NCBI GenBank assembly: GCA_964631295.1
Contig: CAZVXI010000199.1
Coordinates: 1-5,470, forward strand
Reading direction: 5' to 3'
DNA from: CAZVXI01 sp964631295
Lineage (GTDB): Bacteria > Planctomycetota > Phycisphaerae > Phycisphaerales > SM1A02
Length of the DNA stretch: 5,470 bases
This document shows positions 1 to 5,470 of the stretch, piece by piece; within the stretch, counting starts at the first letter, position 1; each line of letters opens with the position of its first letter. A program made the position numbers and the translations under genes. The notes under the pieces were generated by a model that made no database searches, had not been told where the DNA came from, and saw nothing but the letters and a program-made list of their open reading frames with translations.

Positions 1-527
1 AGTCGCCGGCACCGATGCACCTCGGTCGACTGCCCGAAGACGCTGCCTATCCGGCCGCGCTCGCAGCCTGGCTGATTGATCGCCACCCGCAGGCGGACCA
101 TTGGCCGGACGTGGTGCGCCGCTGGACAAAGTGCCTGGTTCTCTCAAATGCGGAGCACCGGGCTCTTTCCGCTGTCCTTCAAACCTACCGGCAGCTCCGC
201 GGGAAGTGGAGCCAACTGGGCGTGGCTGGCCAGAAGCGGCTTGCCACGTCGCCGGCGTTTTCCGACGGATTGTCACTGGTGCAATGTGCGAGCCGGCCGG
301 AGTTCGTGGCCATATGCCGACGAGTTGAGGAGCTCCGTGGCTCGCCGGGCGGGATCGCGCCTGAGCCGCTCGTGACTGGAGACGACCTGATCGCCGCCGG
401 TTTCAGGCCCGGGCCGGAGTTTCGGCACCTGCTGGAGGCGATTTACGATGCACAGTTGGAAGGGAACGCCGCCACGAAGCAGCAGGCCCTCGACCTCGCT
501 CGGTTTATCGAGCAGCAAGAGTCATAA
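1..527 (+). CDS. tRNA nucleotidyltransferase / poly(A) polymerase family protein, C-terminal part (5'-truncated)
   Basis: The reading frame is open from the left edge (first whole codon at 3) to a TAA at 525-527, so the start and the N-terminal catalytic domain lie outside the window. About 174 residues are visible, all predicted helical. Counting from the Met codon at 15, residues 118-136 read PLVTGDDLIAAGFRPGPEF, followed by LLEAIYDAQLEG. This is the conserved C-terminal signature of bacterial CCA-adding enzymes and related poly(A) polymerases ('L-[IV]-T-G-x-D-L-x-x-x-G-x-x-P-G-P-x-[FL]' then 'AQLEG'), which form the RNA-binding body/tail region. The family adds CCA or A residues to tRNA 3' ends in the cytoplasm. 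The nucleotide-specificity motifs are missing here, so CCA-adding, A-adding and poly(A) polymerase activities cannot be told apart. No clear terminator follows the stop. Confidence 0.85.
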   Translation, partial: SPAPMHLGRLPEDAAYPAALAAWLIDRHPQADHWPDVVRRWTKCLVLSNAEHRALSAVLQTYRQLRGKWSQLGVAGQKRLATSPAFSDGLSLVQCASRPEFVAICRRVEELRGSPGGIAPEPLVTGDDLIAAGFRPGPEFRHLLEAIYDAQLEGNAATKQQALDLARFIEQQES

Positions 528-610
528 ACACCCCTCGAAACAAGCGATAGCGGGCTGGAAACGCAGATTCTCGAGGATTTCGACATTCTTTCGTGGTTTG
601 CGCCGAAATT

Positions 611-635
611 GGAACTTTCTGCGTGCCTCTGCGTC
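611..635 (+). promoter_or_regulatory. candidate ECF-sigma-type promoter upstream of the tandem envelope-protein pair
   Basis: GGAAC at 611-615 (followed by TTT) is separated by exactly 16 bases from CGTC at 632-635. GGAAC-N16/17-CGT(C/T) is the usual shape of promoters read by extracytoplasmic-function sigma factors. Transcription would start near 642-645 and leave a leader of about 60 nt before the ATG at 704. A stress-responsive envelope promoter would fit the two exported products. The evidence is a motif match only, and no convincing sigma-70 pair was seen in the same gap. Confidence 0.4.
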
Positions 636-692
636 CAATACAGTAACAGCGTCCGGCTGTTCGGTCGGATGCTGCAAACAAGACCCCGAATC

Positions 693-696
693 GAGG
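693..696 (+). promoter_or_regulatory. Shine-Dalgarno site for the 704 start
   Basis: GAGG lies 7 bases before the ATG at 704. It supports that start for the first envelope protein, whose N-terminus then forms a proper signal peptide. Confidence 0.6.
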
Positions 697-703
697 TTTC
701 CAA

Positions 704-2155
704 ATGTCCAAACGAGTCGCACTGGTGATGAATGTGCTGGCCCTGTCAACGATCGCGAGCGTTGCCGCGATGCCCGAGGCCGCGGTCGCTCAGTCACAGG
801 ATGCTGTCCAGCAGACTGAAGACGTGATCTATCTGGAAGATGGGCGCATGCTCACCGGGAAGGTAATCTCAGAGACCAACACTGAAGTCGTATTTGAGAT
901 CATCAATCGCGAGTTGAACATCCGCTCGAAGATGACCTTCGATGCGAAAGAAGTGACACGCATCCGCCGCGATGTTCCAGTTGAGAATCCGACGAACACG
1001 GTCGACACAACTCGCGCGATTCAGACAACTGACAACGAAGATGCTGACCCATGGGCTGGTACCTTCGGCACCCGTCAGGGCGAGTCAACGGATGAATCAC
1101 TGCCGTCATTCTACTTCGTTCCGATGCAGGGCCAGATGGGAACAGACATACACCAGCAGGTGTACCTTGAGATGGTTGACGACATTCGCGATCACGATCC
1201 GGACTACCTCGTCTTTGTGATGAATACCAGGGCAGAGCGGGAAGAAATTCTCGTTCCCGAACACGACTTTGATGGGATGGAAGATCCAAACCTGAATGGT
1301 CTGGACTTCATTGACATGTACCGCGACATCGTCAACCTCTTCCGCGATGAGATGCCGAACATCAAGCAGGTGATGTGGGTGGAAGACGCAGACGGCATCG
1401 GCACAATCATGGCGCTCGCGTGGGATGATCTGTACATGAAGCCCAACGCCAGTTTCGGCGGCGCAGGGGCACTGTCTTCCTTCTGGCGCGGTCTGCAGAC
1501 CAATGTCGACGGCAAGTACCGTGAAGGCATGATGGCGCTGCTCAAGGGCTTCGCACTTTATGGAGGCCACTCGACCGATCTCGTTGAAGGTATGGTCCGC
1601 GCCGAGAGGACACTGCACGCCTCATGGAAGGGGCGCGAAGTCATCTGGGCTCTGAATGGAAACGGCGACTACGTCGTCGATGGCAGCAAGCAGCGGACGG
1701 CAAACTTCACTGCGAAGACCGCTGAGGACTTCCTGATCAGCAACGGAACGGCAGAAACGCTTGACGATCTTGCACTGCTGCTCGGCGAGCGAGAGTACCG
1801 AATCGCGGATGGCGCATCGGAAGAAATCTTTGACGACTACGTCACGAGTTGGCGCCGTATGTACCAGGGCGTGCTTGATATGGCCAGCGAACTTAATCAG
1901 ATCCCGCGGATGCGTTACACGCCGTTGCAGCAAGCCAGTAAGATGAAGTCGATTTATGAGGACATCCTGAAAGCGCTGGATCGCTACGAAGCGATCGAAG
2001 TTCGCCTCGCCACTGACTTTGGTATTAACCGCCTCTTCCTCGTGACGCAGATCGAGATCCTCAAAGAACAGATCCGGGCCATGCGTCAACAAGGCCGTGG
2101 CGTTGGCGGCGGCACTGGTGGTGGAAACGGCCCGTCTGGCGTGGGGGGCGGCTGA
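704..2155 (+). CDS. exported ClpP-fold (NfeD/SppA-like) protein lacking the catalytic Ser; putative pseudoprotease
   Basis: A 483-residue protein. Residues 1-29 form a Sec signal peptide (SKR n-region, hydrophobic core, AVA|Q cleavage site), so it is exported. Residues about 39-90 form a small beta-rich module (VIYLEDGRMLTGKV). Residues 135-361 resemble the ClpP/crotonase fold of NfeD-type membrane serine proteases: strand FYFVPMQGQMG, strand DYLVFVMN, strand KQVMWVEDA, then DGIGTIMALAWDDLYMKPNA, and a final FTAKTAEDF...GTAETLDDLALLL element. Aligned without gaps to the ASAGT motif of NfeD, the nucleophile position is Gly231 (codon 1394-1396). The oxyanion PGG is replaced by NTRAE plus an acidic insertion of roughly 22 residues (177-203). 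Lys271 falls where the dyad Lys is expected. The C-terminus (375-463) is helical, followed by a Gly-rich tail (464-483). It is probably co-transcribed with the related gene 72 bases downstream. The fold call is by hand alignment, and proteolytic activity is unlikely for this chain alone. Confidence 0.75.
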   Translation: MSKRVALVMNVLALSTIASVAAMPEAAVAQSQDAVQQTEDVIYLEDGRMLTGKVISETNTEVVFEIINRELNIRSKMTFDAKEVTRIRRDVPVENPTNTVDTTRAIQTTDNEDADPWAGTFGTRQGESTDESLPSFYFVPMQGQMGTDIHQQVYLEMVDDIRDHDPDYLVFVMNTRAEREEILVPEHDFDGMEDPNLNGLDFIDMYRDIVNLFRDEMPNIKQVMWVEDADGIGTIMALAWDDLYMKPNASFGGAGALSSFWRGLQTNVDGKYREGMMALLKGFALYGGHSTDLVEGMVRAERTLHASWKGREVIWALNGNGDYVVDGSKQRTANFTAKTAEDFLISNGTAETLDDLALLLGEREYRIADGASEEIFDDYVTSWRRMYQGVLDMASELNQIPRMRYTPLQQASKMKSIYEDILKALDRYEAIEVRLATDFGINRLFLVTQIEILKEQIRAMRQQGRGVGGGTGGGNGPSGVGGG

Positions 2156-2214
2156 TTCCGCGCCGCACACCATGATGCTCACACACAGAAATCGGAAAGT
2201 GATCAATCAACAAT

Positions 2215-2218
2215 GAGG
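2215..2218 (+). promoter_or_regulatory. Shine-Dalgarno site that favours the 2228 start
   Basis: GAGG is 9 bases before the ATG at 2228. It overlaps the codons of the alternative ATG at 2213, whose own upstream candidate (GGAAAG, 2194-2199) is 13 bases away and weak. The start at 2228 also gives a cleaner signal peptide (MKRWMQ...). Confidence 0.5.
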
Positions 2219-2227
2219 TTGAAGACA

Positions 2228-3520
2228 ATGAAACGCTGGATGCAACATATTGCGACCGCAGCCCTCGCACTCTGCCTGACAACTGCTGTGAGCGCTCTGC
2301 CTCAGGATGAGGTGCGCCTTGCGACTGGCGAAACCTGGCGTGGTGAACTCAGTGACAACGTGAAAGTTACGTTCGTCGAGCAGGGCGTCGAGCAGACAAT
2401 GACGGGCGCGGTCAAAAAGATCGAGGACTTGTACATCATCGTGCACGGTCCGGTCGCCGGCAAGATGGCGGATAAACTCATCTTCATCGCCGACCTGCGC
2501 AAGATGCAGACCACCGAAGCGATGAACGCCGAACAGAAGACCGGTGCTGCCGGGCGTGATCGAGCTGGCGCAACATCGCGGACGGATGTCGCTCAGGAAA
2601 CGGCCGCCGACCCAAATGCGCCGGGCGTGTTCTACATGAAGCTGGAAGGCCCCGTGGGTGATGCGATCCGTCTTGATGAGATCAAGAAACTCGGTGAGCA
2701 CGCGGACAAGTATGGCCCCGGCCAGATCATTGTTCTGCATGTTGAGTCAAACGGGGGGCTCGTGTATGAGACGCGCAAGATCGGTGAGACCATTCGCGAC
2801 ATCAAGAGCCGCCATCGTGTCATCGCATGGCTTGAGAAAGCAATCTCGGCGGGCGCATGGATTGGCATGACCTGCGATGAGATTTACTTCATGACAGAAG
2901 GCATTGCCGGCTCTGTGACAACTGTCCGCGGCCAAAGCGATGCGTCTAACGTGGAGCACACTGAGGCGCTCGCCGAGTTGGCTAAAGAAAACGGCTACAG
3001 CGAGCACATTGGCCGGGCCATGAAGGAAAACCGCTTCATGTGCTCATATACGAAGGACCCCGAAACTGGCGTCGTCACCTTCTTTGGCGATCTGTCGGGC
3101 GAAGTGATTCTTTCAGATGCCAACAGCAACCTGAACTTCAACTCAGACAATGCTGCCGAATGCGGCTTCTCCAAGGGAACCGCAGACACATTCGAAGAAC
3201 TTGCTGCTCTGCTCGACCTTCCCAAATGGAACGAGAAAGACGACTACGGCCGCAAAATCATGGCAGATTGGCTCGACACCTATGAGCGAGCGAGTGAACG
3301 CATTCCGCTCCTTATGACGCGCTTAGAGTATTGGAAGACTGGCAGTGGAGACATTGTCCAGGTACTGGGTGGCCAGATCACCATCATCAAGGAACTGATC
3401 AAGTGGTGGGACCGTGCACCGAATGTCACGCGCATGATGATCGCGCCGAAGTACCAGCTTGAACGCGAACTCGAAGTGCTCAAGCGGCAACTCGCCGAAC
3501 TCAAGCGTAACCGCCGCTGA
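2228..3520 (+). CDS. exported ClpP-fold (NfeD/SppA-like) protein retaining the Ser nucleophile motif
   Basis: 430 residues from the ATG at 2228; an in-frame ATG at 2213 would add five. Residues 1-23 form a signal peptide (MKRW, hydrophobic core, VSA|LP cleavage). Residues about 27-93 are a beta module similar in kind to that of the upstream protein, and 94-131 a low-complexity Ala/Thr/Asp/Arg linker. Residues 133-330 show the NfeD/SppA ClpP-like fold: GVFYMKLEGPVG, IIVLHVESNGG with the oxyanion Gly176-Gly177, and AISAGAWIG with the candidate nucleophile Ser207 (codon 2846-2848). IAGSVTTV resembles the SppA GSIGV segment, and NSDNAAECGFSKGTADTFEEL is the closing element. No Lys occurs between Ser207 and Lys253, so the usual dyad Lys is not evident. 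Residues 345-430 are helical and end in a basic coiled-coil-like stretch (KYQLERELEVLKRQLAELK). It lies downstream of its paralogue without an intervening terminator and is followed by a strong one. The substrate is unknown. Confidence 0.78.
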   Translation: MKRWMQHIATAALALCLTTAVSALPQDEVRLATGETWRGELSDNVKVTFVEQGVEQTMTGAVKKIEDLYIIVHGPVAGKMADKLIFIADLRKMQTTEAMNAEQKTGAAGRDRAGATSRTDVAQETAADPNAPGVFYMKLEGPVGDAIRLDEIKKLGEHADKYGPGQIIVLHVESNGGLVYETRKIGETIRDIKSRHRVIAWLEKAISAGAWIGMTCDEIYFMTEGIAGSVTTVRGQSDASNVEHTEALAELAKENGYSEHIGRAMKENRFMCSYTKDPETGVVTFFGDLSGEVILSDANSNLNFNSDNAAECGFSKGTADTFEELAALLDLPKWNEKDDYGRKIMADWLDTYERASERIPLLMTRLEYWKTGSGDIVQVLGGQITIIKELIKWWDRAPNVTRMMIAPKYQLERELEVLKRQLAELKRNRR

Positions 3521-3547
3521 TCAGCGACTGATTGATACATCAATCAC

Positions 3548-3584
3548 ACACCCGCTCGGTACACATCGAGCGGGTGTTTTCTTT
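3548..3584 (+). terminator. intrinsic terminator of the tandem pair
   Basis: ACACCCGCTCG (3548-3558) pairs perfectly with CGAGCGGGTGT (3567-3577), an 11-bp GC-rich stem with an 8-base loop. It runs into TTTTCTTT (3577-3584). It begins 28 bases after the stop at 3520. The minus-strand side has no comparable T-tract, so it serves the plus-strand operon rather than the convergent FHA gene. Confidence 0.88.
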
Positions 3585-3603
3585 CCCATTGCCCACGATG
3601 GCT

Positions 3604-3903
3604 TCAGATGCCGCTCTCGAAGAACTTCAGGCGAGCGGGGCCGACAATGATCTCCATGCCGTCTTGAAGCCGCAGCCGGTCGACTGGCGTTCCATTGAAC
3701 ATGGTGCCCCCGCTGGAACCAAGATCGCGGAGATACATCTCCTCGCCGTCGCACTCAATACAGCAGTGCTCTCGCGAGACGCTTCGAGCATCGATTTGTA
3801 TGTCGCAGCCCTCATCGCGCCCGATGATGACCTCTTCCGCATCGCCGACGGCAAACGCTTTGAGCAGGGAGCCTGAACGATTGCAGATATGCACTTCCAT
3901 CAT
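3604..3903 (-). CDS. short stand-alone FHA-domain protein
   Basis: From the ATG at 3903 the product is 99 residues and is essentially a single forkhead-associated domain, a cytoplasmic phosphothreonine-binding module. The hallmarks are in order: GRDEGCDI (28-35, Gly28-Arg29), SVSREHC (41-47, Ser43, Arg44, His46), YLRDLGSSGGT (57-67) and FNG (69-71). The usual Asn of the 'S-x-N-G-T' turn, which contacts the phosphopeptide backbone in well-studied FHA domains, is Gly65 here. The start is chosen because GGAGG (3914-3918 on the plus strand) sits 10 bases upstream and because FHA proteins typically begin with this first strand (MEVHI). The frame also stays open to an ATG at 4005, which would add 34 residues with no recognisable domain and no good ribosome site. 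There is no signal peptide or membrane segment. The gene is convergent with the exported pair and divergent from waaA. No kinase is visible, so its partner is unknown. Confidence 0.85.
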   Translation of the reverse strand: MMEVHICNRSGSLLKAFAVGDAEEVIIGRDEGCDIQIDARSVSREHCCIECDGEEMYLRDLGSSGGTMFNGTPVDRLRLQDGMEIIVGPARLKFFESGI

Positions 3904-4164
3904 GGCCCGAGATCCTCCGTGCAGGTCGATCACCACACCGACCGCGTCCTGCTGCGCCGCCGGATGCCCCGAATCCCGGCTCACGCTGCATACCACGCCT
4001 TTCATCGTACAGCGTACCGAAGTTGCTCCACGGATTCACGGCCAAAATGCGACTTCACGGATACTCTGAATCGCGACAGGGCGCCCACGGTGTGCCACAA
4101 CCCCGTATCAGACCTGCGACGCGGCCTGAGACACCAGAGAATCACGCCGATAGACTCGCCAGCC
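3904..4164. other. intergenic region between divergent FHA and waaA genes
   Basis: This 261-base stretch must hold the promoters of both divergent genes. I find no convincing sigma-70 or ECF pair on either strand and no hairpin of note. TAGACT at 4151-4156 resembles a -10 box, but it has no good -35 and is too close to the waaA ATG unless the message is leaderless. TTCACGG occurs twice (4035-4041 and 4054-4060), too short to interpret. The part from 3904 to 4005 is open in the FHA frame on the minus strand. Confidence 0.5.
3914..3918 (-). promoter_or_regulatory. strong Shine-Dalgarno site deciding the FHA start
   Basis: On the minus strand the bases read GGAGG, 10 bases before ATG 3903 (13 before the adjacent ATG at 3900). 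It is the best ribosome site in the window and argues for the 99-residue product rather than the 133-residue alternative. Confidence 0.6.
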
Positions 4165-5470
4165 ATGCGGTTTGTCTTGGATGTCATCTACGCGGGTCTC
4201 CTGCTGCTCACAAGCCCGCTTTGGCTGGCCCGGCTTGTCAAAACGGGCAAGTGGCGAACTGACTGGCTGGGCAGAGTGGGGGGAGGATCCCGGCTTGAGC
4301 CGAGCTCGGGCGGCGGGCCGCGGATCCTTCTGCACGCGGTGTCAGTGGGGGAGGTCAACGCACTTCGTACGCTCGTAGGGCTGTTCGAAGTCAGTCATCC
4401 GGGCATGCCGCTGGTGATTTCCGCGACGACGAACACTGGCATCGCGCGGGCGACAGACCTCTTTGGCGAACGTCATCACATCGTGCGCTTCCCGCTCGAC
4501 TTTTCGTTTGCCGTCCGCTGGTTCCTCCAGCGTGTTCAACCCGATCTGGTCGGGCTGGTCGAACTGGAAGTCTGGCCTAACTTCACGGCTCAATGCGCTT
4601 GGCAGGAGATACCCGTTTGTGTGATCAACGGCCGGTTGAGTGACCGGAGCCATTCCCGGTACCGACTGATTCGCCCACTTGTTCGCCCGTCGTTTGCGAG
4701 GCTCGCGTTTGCAGCAGTCCAAAGCGAGGCCTATGCCCGACGTTTTATCGACTTGGGGGTGCCTGCGGAACGCATCGCTGTTACGGACACGATGAAGTGG
4801 GATGCAGCGCGAGTCGAAGATACCGTCGCCGGTGCGGATCAACTCGCCGAGTCGCTCGGCATCGATCGGTCAAAGCCGCTGATCGTTGCAGGCTCAACAG
4901 CGCCAGATGAACACGCGTTGCTGCATGAATCCACGCCAGCAGGGGTGCAACTGCTGTGCGCTCCCAGGCGGCCGGAATGGTTTGATCAGGCAGCCATGGA
5001 TCTGCCGGGCTGCGCGCGCCGATCTCGTGGAGACGAGGGCAGTAAGACTAATCGCTTCCTCCTGGACACGCTCGGCGAGTTGCACGCTGCATACTCGCTT
5101 GCCGACATTGTCATCGTTGGCCGGTCGTTTGGATCCTTGTACGGCTCGGATATGTGCGAGCCCGTGGCGCTCGGGAAGGCGACCGTGGTTGGCCCCGCCG
5201 TTTCAGATTTCCAGGACACTGTCGATGCATTGCTTGAAGGTGGCGGGCTGATTCAGGCGTCTCGCGAGCAACTGGCTGGCAGATTGGCCGATCTTATCGC
5301 AGACGCAGCAGCAAGGGCGGAACTGGCAGCACGTGGGCGTGCGGTGATCAGGAAACGTGAGGGGGCATCAGAACGGCACCTGCACTTGCTGCTCGATCTG
5401 GCATCCCAAAAAACCCGTCGTCCCAGCCGAAACTGGGACGACGAAGGAGGAGAAAGAAGAAAGAGCAAGG
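4165..5470 (+). CDS. waaA: 3-deoxy-D-manno-octulosonic acid (Kdo) transferase, 3' end cut by window
   Basis: The frame from ATG 4165 stays open to the right edge (435 whole codons, no stop), about the family's normal length (roughly 420-430), so the stop should be just beyond. WaaA/KdtA (glycosyltransferase family 30) transfers Kdo from CMP-Kdo to the lipid A precursor at the inner membrane. Residues 1-26 form the hydrophobic N-terminal anchor typical of the family. Next comes LLHAVSVGE (55-63) with the conserved catalytic-base Glu63, then LVELEVWPN (131-139), matching the METELWPN motif, and NGRLSDRS (155-162). TMKWD, AGSTAPDEH (242-250), APRRPEW (266-272) and LADIVIVGRSF (312-322) mark the C-terminal Rossmann domain. 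The usual GGHN-x-x-E motif reads YGSDMCEP (326-333), keeping the Glu (332). The start matches the family N-terminus, but no clear Shine-Dalgarno precedes it. The last 20 or so residues (after 412) are charged and look non-homologous. Confidence 0.92.
   Translation, partial: MRFVLDVIYAGLLLLTSPLWLARLVKTGKWRTDWLGRVGGGSRLEPSSGGGPRILLHAVSVGEVNALRTLVGLFEVSHPGMPLVISATTNTGIARATDLFGERHHIVRFPLDFSFAVRWFLQRVQPDLVGLVELEVWPNFTAQCAWQEIPVCVINGRLSDRSHSRYRLIRPLVRPSFARLAFAAVQSEAYARRFIDLGVPAERIAVTDTMKWDAARVEDTVAGADQLAESLGIDRSKPLIVAGSTAPDEHALLHESTPAGVQLLCAPRRPEWFDQAAMDLPGCARRSRGDEGSKTNRFLLDTLGELHAAYSLADIVIVGRSFGSLYGSDMCEPVALGKATVVGPAVSDFQDTVDALLEGGGLIQASREQLAGRLADLIADAAARAELAARGRAVIRKREGASERHLHLLLDLASQKTRRPSRNWDDEGGERRKSK
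5408..5443 (-). terminator. intrinsic terminator on the minus strand, inside the 3' end of waaA
   Basis: CGTCGTCCCAG (5416-5426) and CTGGGACGACG (5433-5443) form a perfect 11-bp stem with a 6-base loop. On the minus strand the stem is followed by GG and then six T (5413-5408). On the plus strand it is followed by a purine-rich run, so it does not look like a terminator for waaA. It implies a convergent minus-strand gene ending just beyond 5470. Confidence 0.75.

Noticed and set aside
533..577. Possible stem CCTCGA/TCGAGG after the tRNA nucleotidyltransferase stop
   Set aside because: Only about 6 pairs around a loop of more than 30 bases and no T-tract, so it is not a credible terminator.
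1106..1618. 170-codon open frame on the minus strand opposite the first envelope gene
   Set aside because: It lies wholly antisense to a gene with a signal peptide, domain structure and ribosome site. The His/Val-rich product has no recognisable motif, as expected from high-GC antisense frames.
1622..2740. Two minus-strand open frames (1622-2206 and 2207-2740) running antisense across the junction of the tandem pair
   Set aside because: They are antisense to well-supported coding sequence, and their products show no family motif. They also have no ribosome site that stands out.
3532..3876. 114-codon plus-strand open frame after the tandem pair
   Set aside because: It begins within the terminator region and is antisense to the FHA domain, whose motifs are unambiguous.
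4035..4060. Direct repeat TTCACGG, two copies 19 bases apart
   Set aside because: Seven-base repeats at this spacing are expected by chance, and nothing else supports an operator.
4128..4156. Possible sigma-70 promoter for waaA (TAGACT as -10)
   Set aside because: There is no acceptable -35 at 16-18 bases, and it is only 8 bases from the start codon.
4342..4842. 166-codon minus-strand open frame
   Set aside because: It is antisense to waaA, which is recognisable along its whole length.
5444..5450. AAGGAGG as a Shine-Dalgarno site for a next plus-strand gene
   Set aside because: No ATG, GTG or TTG follows within the remaining 20 bases, which already exceeds normal spacing.

Overview
The window looks like chromosomal DNA of a Gram-negative-type bacterium of moderately high G+C, most plausibly a planctomycete (Phycisphaerae-like) or a relative in the PVC group. 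This is an inference. It rests on a Kdo transferase of lipid A biosynthesis, a short stand-alone FHA protein, and two exported ClpP-fold proteins carrying an N-terminal 'DGR-x-L-x-G-x-V' type beta module. No mobile element, CRISPR array, tRNA or rRNA is visible.

Layout: (1) 1-527, plus strand: C-terminal part of a tRNA nucleotidyltransferase/poly(A) polymerase-family protein, cut by the left edge. (2) 528-703: intergenic, with a candidate ECF-sigma promoter (GGAAC-N16-CGTC) and a good ribosome binding site. (3) 704-2155 and 2228-3520, plus strand: two tandem, distantly similar genes for exported proteins. Each has a signal peptide, a small beta module, a ClpP/crotonase-fold (NfeD/SppA-like) domain and a helical C-terminus. 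A strong intrinsic terminator follows at 3548-3584, so the pair is probably one operon. (4) 3604-3903, minus strand: a 99-residue FHA-domain protein convergent with the pair. (5) 3904-4164: divergent intergenic region with no feature I can assert. (6) 4165 to the right edge, plus strand: nearly complete WaaA/KdtA (Kdo transferase), open to the end of the window. A hairpin with a T-tract on the minus strand lies in its last codons and suggests a convergent gene just outside.

The most interesting point is the tandem pair. By hand alignment with NfeD-type Ser-Lys proteases, the upstream protein keeps a Lys at the dyad position (K271) but has Gly (G231) in place of the nucleophilic Ser and lacks the oxyanion Gly-Gly. 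The downstream protein keeps the Ser (S207) and the Gly-Gly but has no Lys in the expected region. The two degenerate sites are complementary. This suggests either a pseudoprotease/protease pair or a composite active site in a heteromer of the cell envelope. The functional part is a hypothesis. The other genes are housekeeping or signalling genes with no obvious link to the pair.
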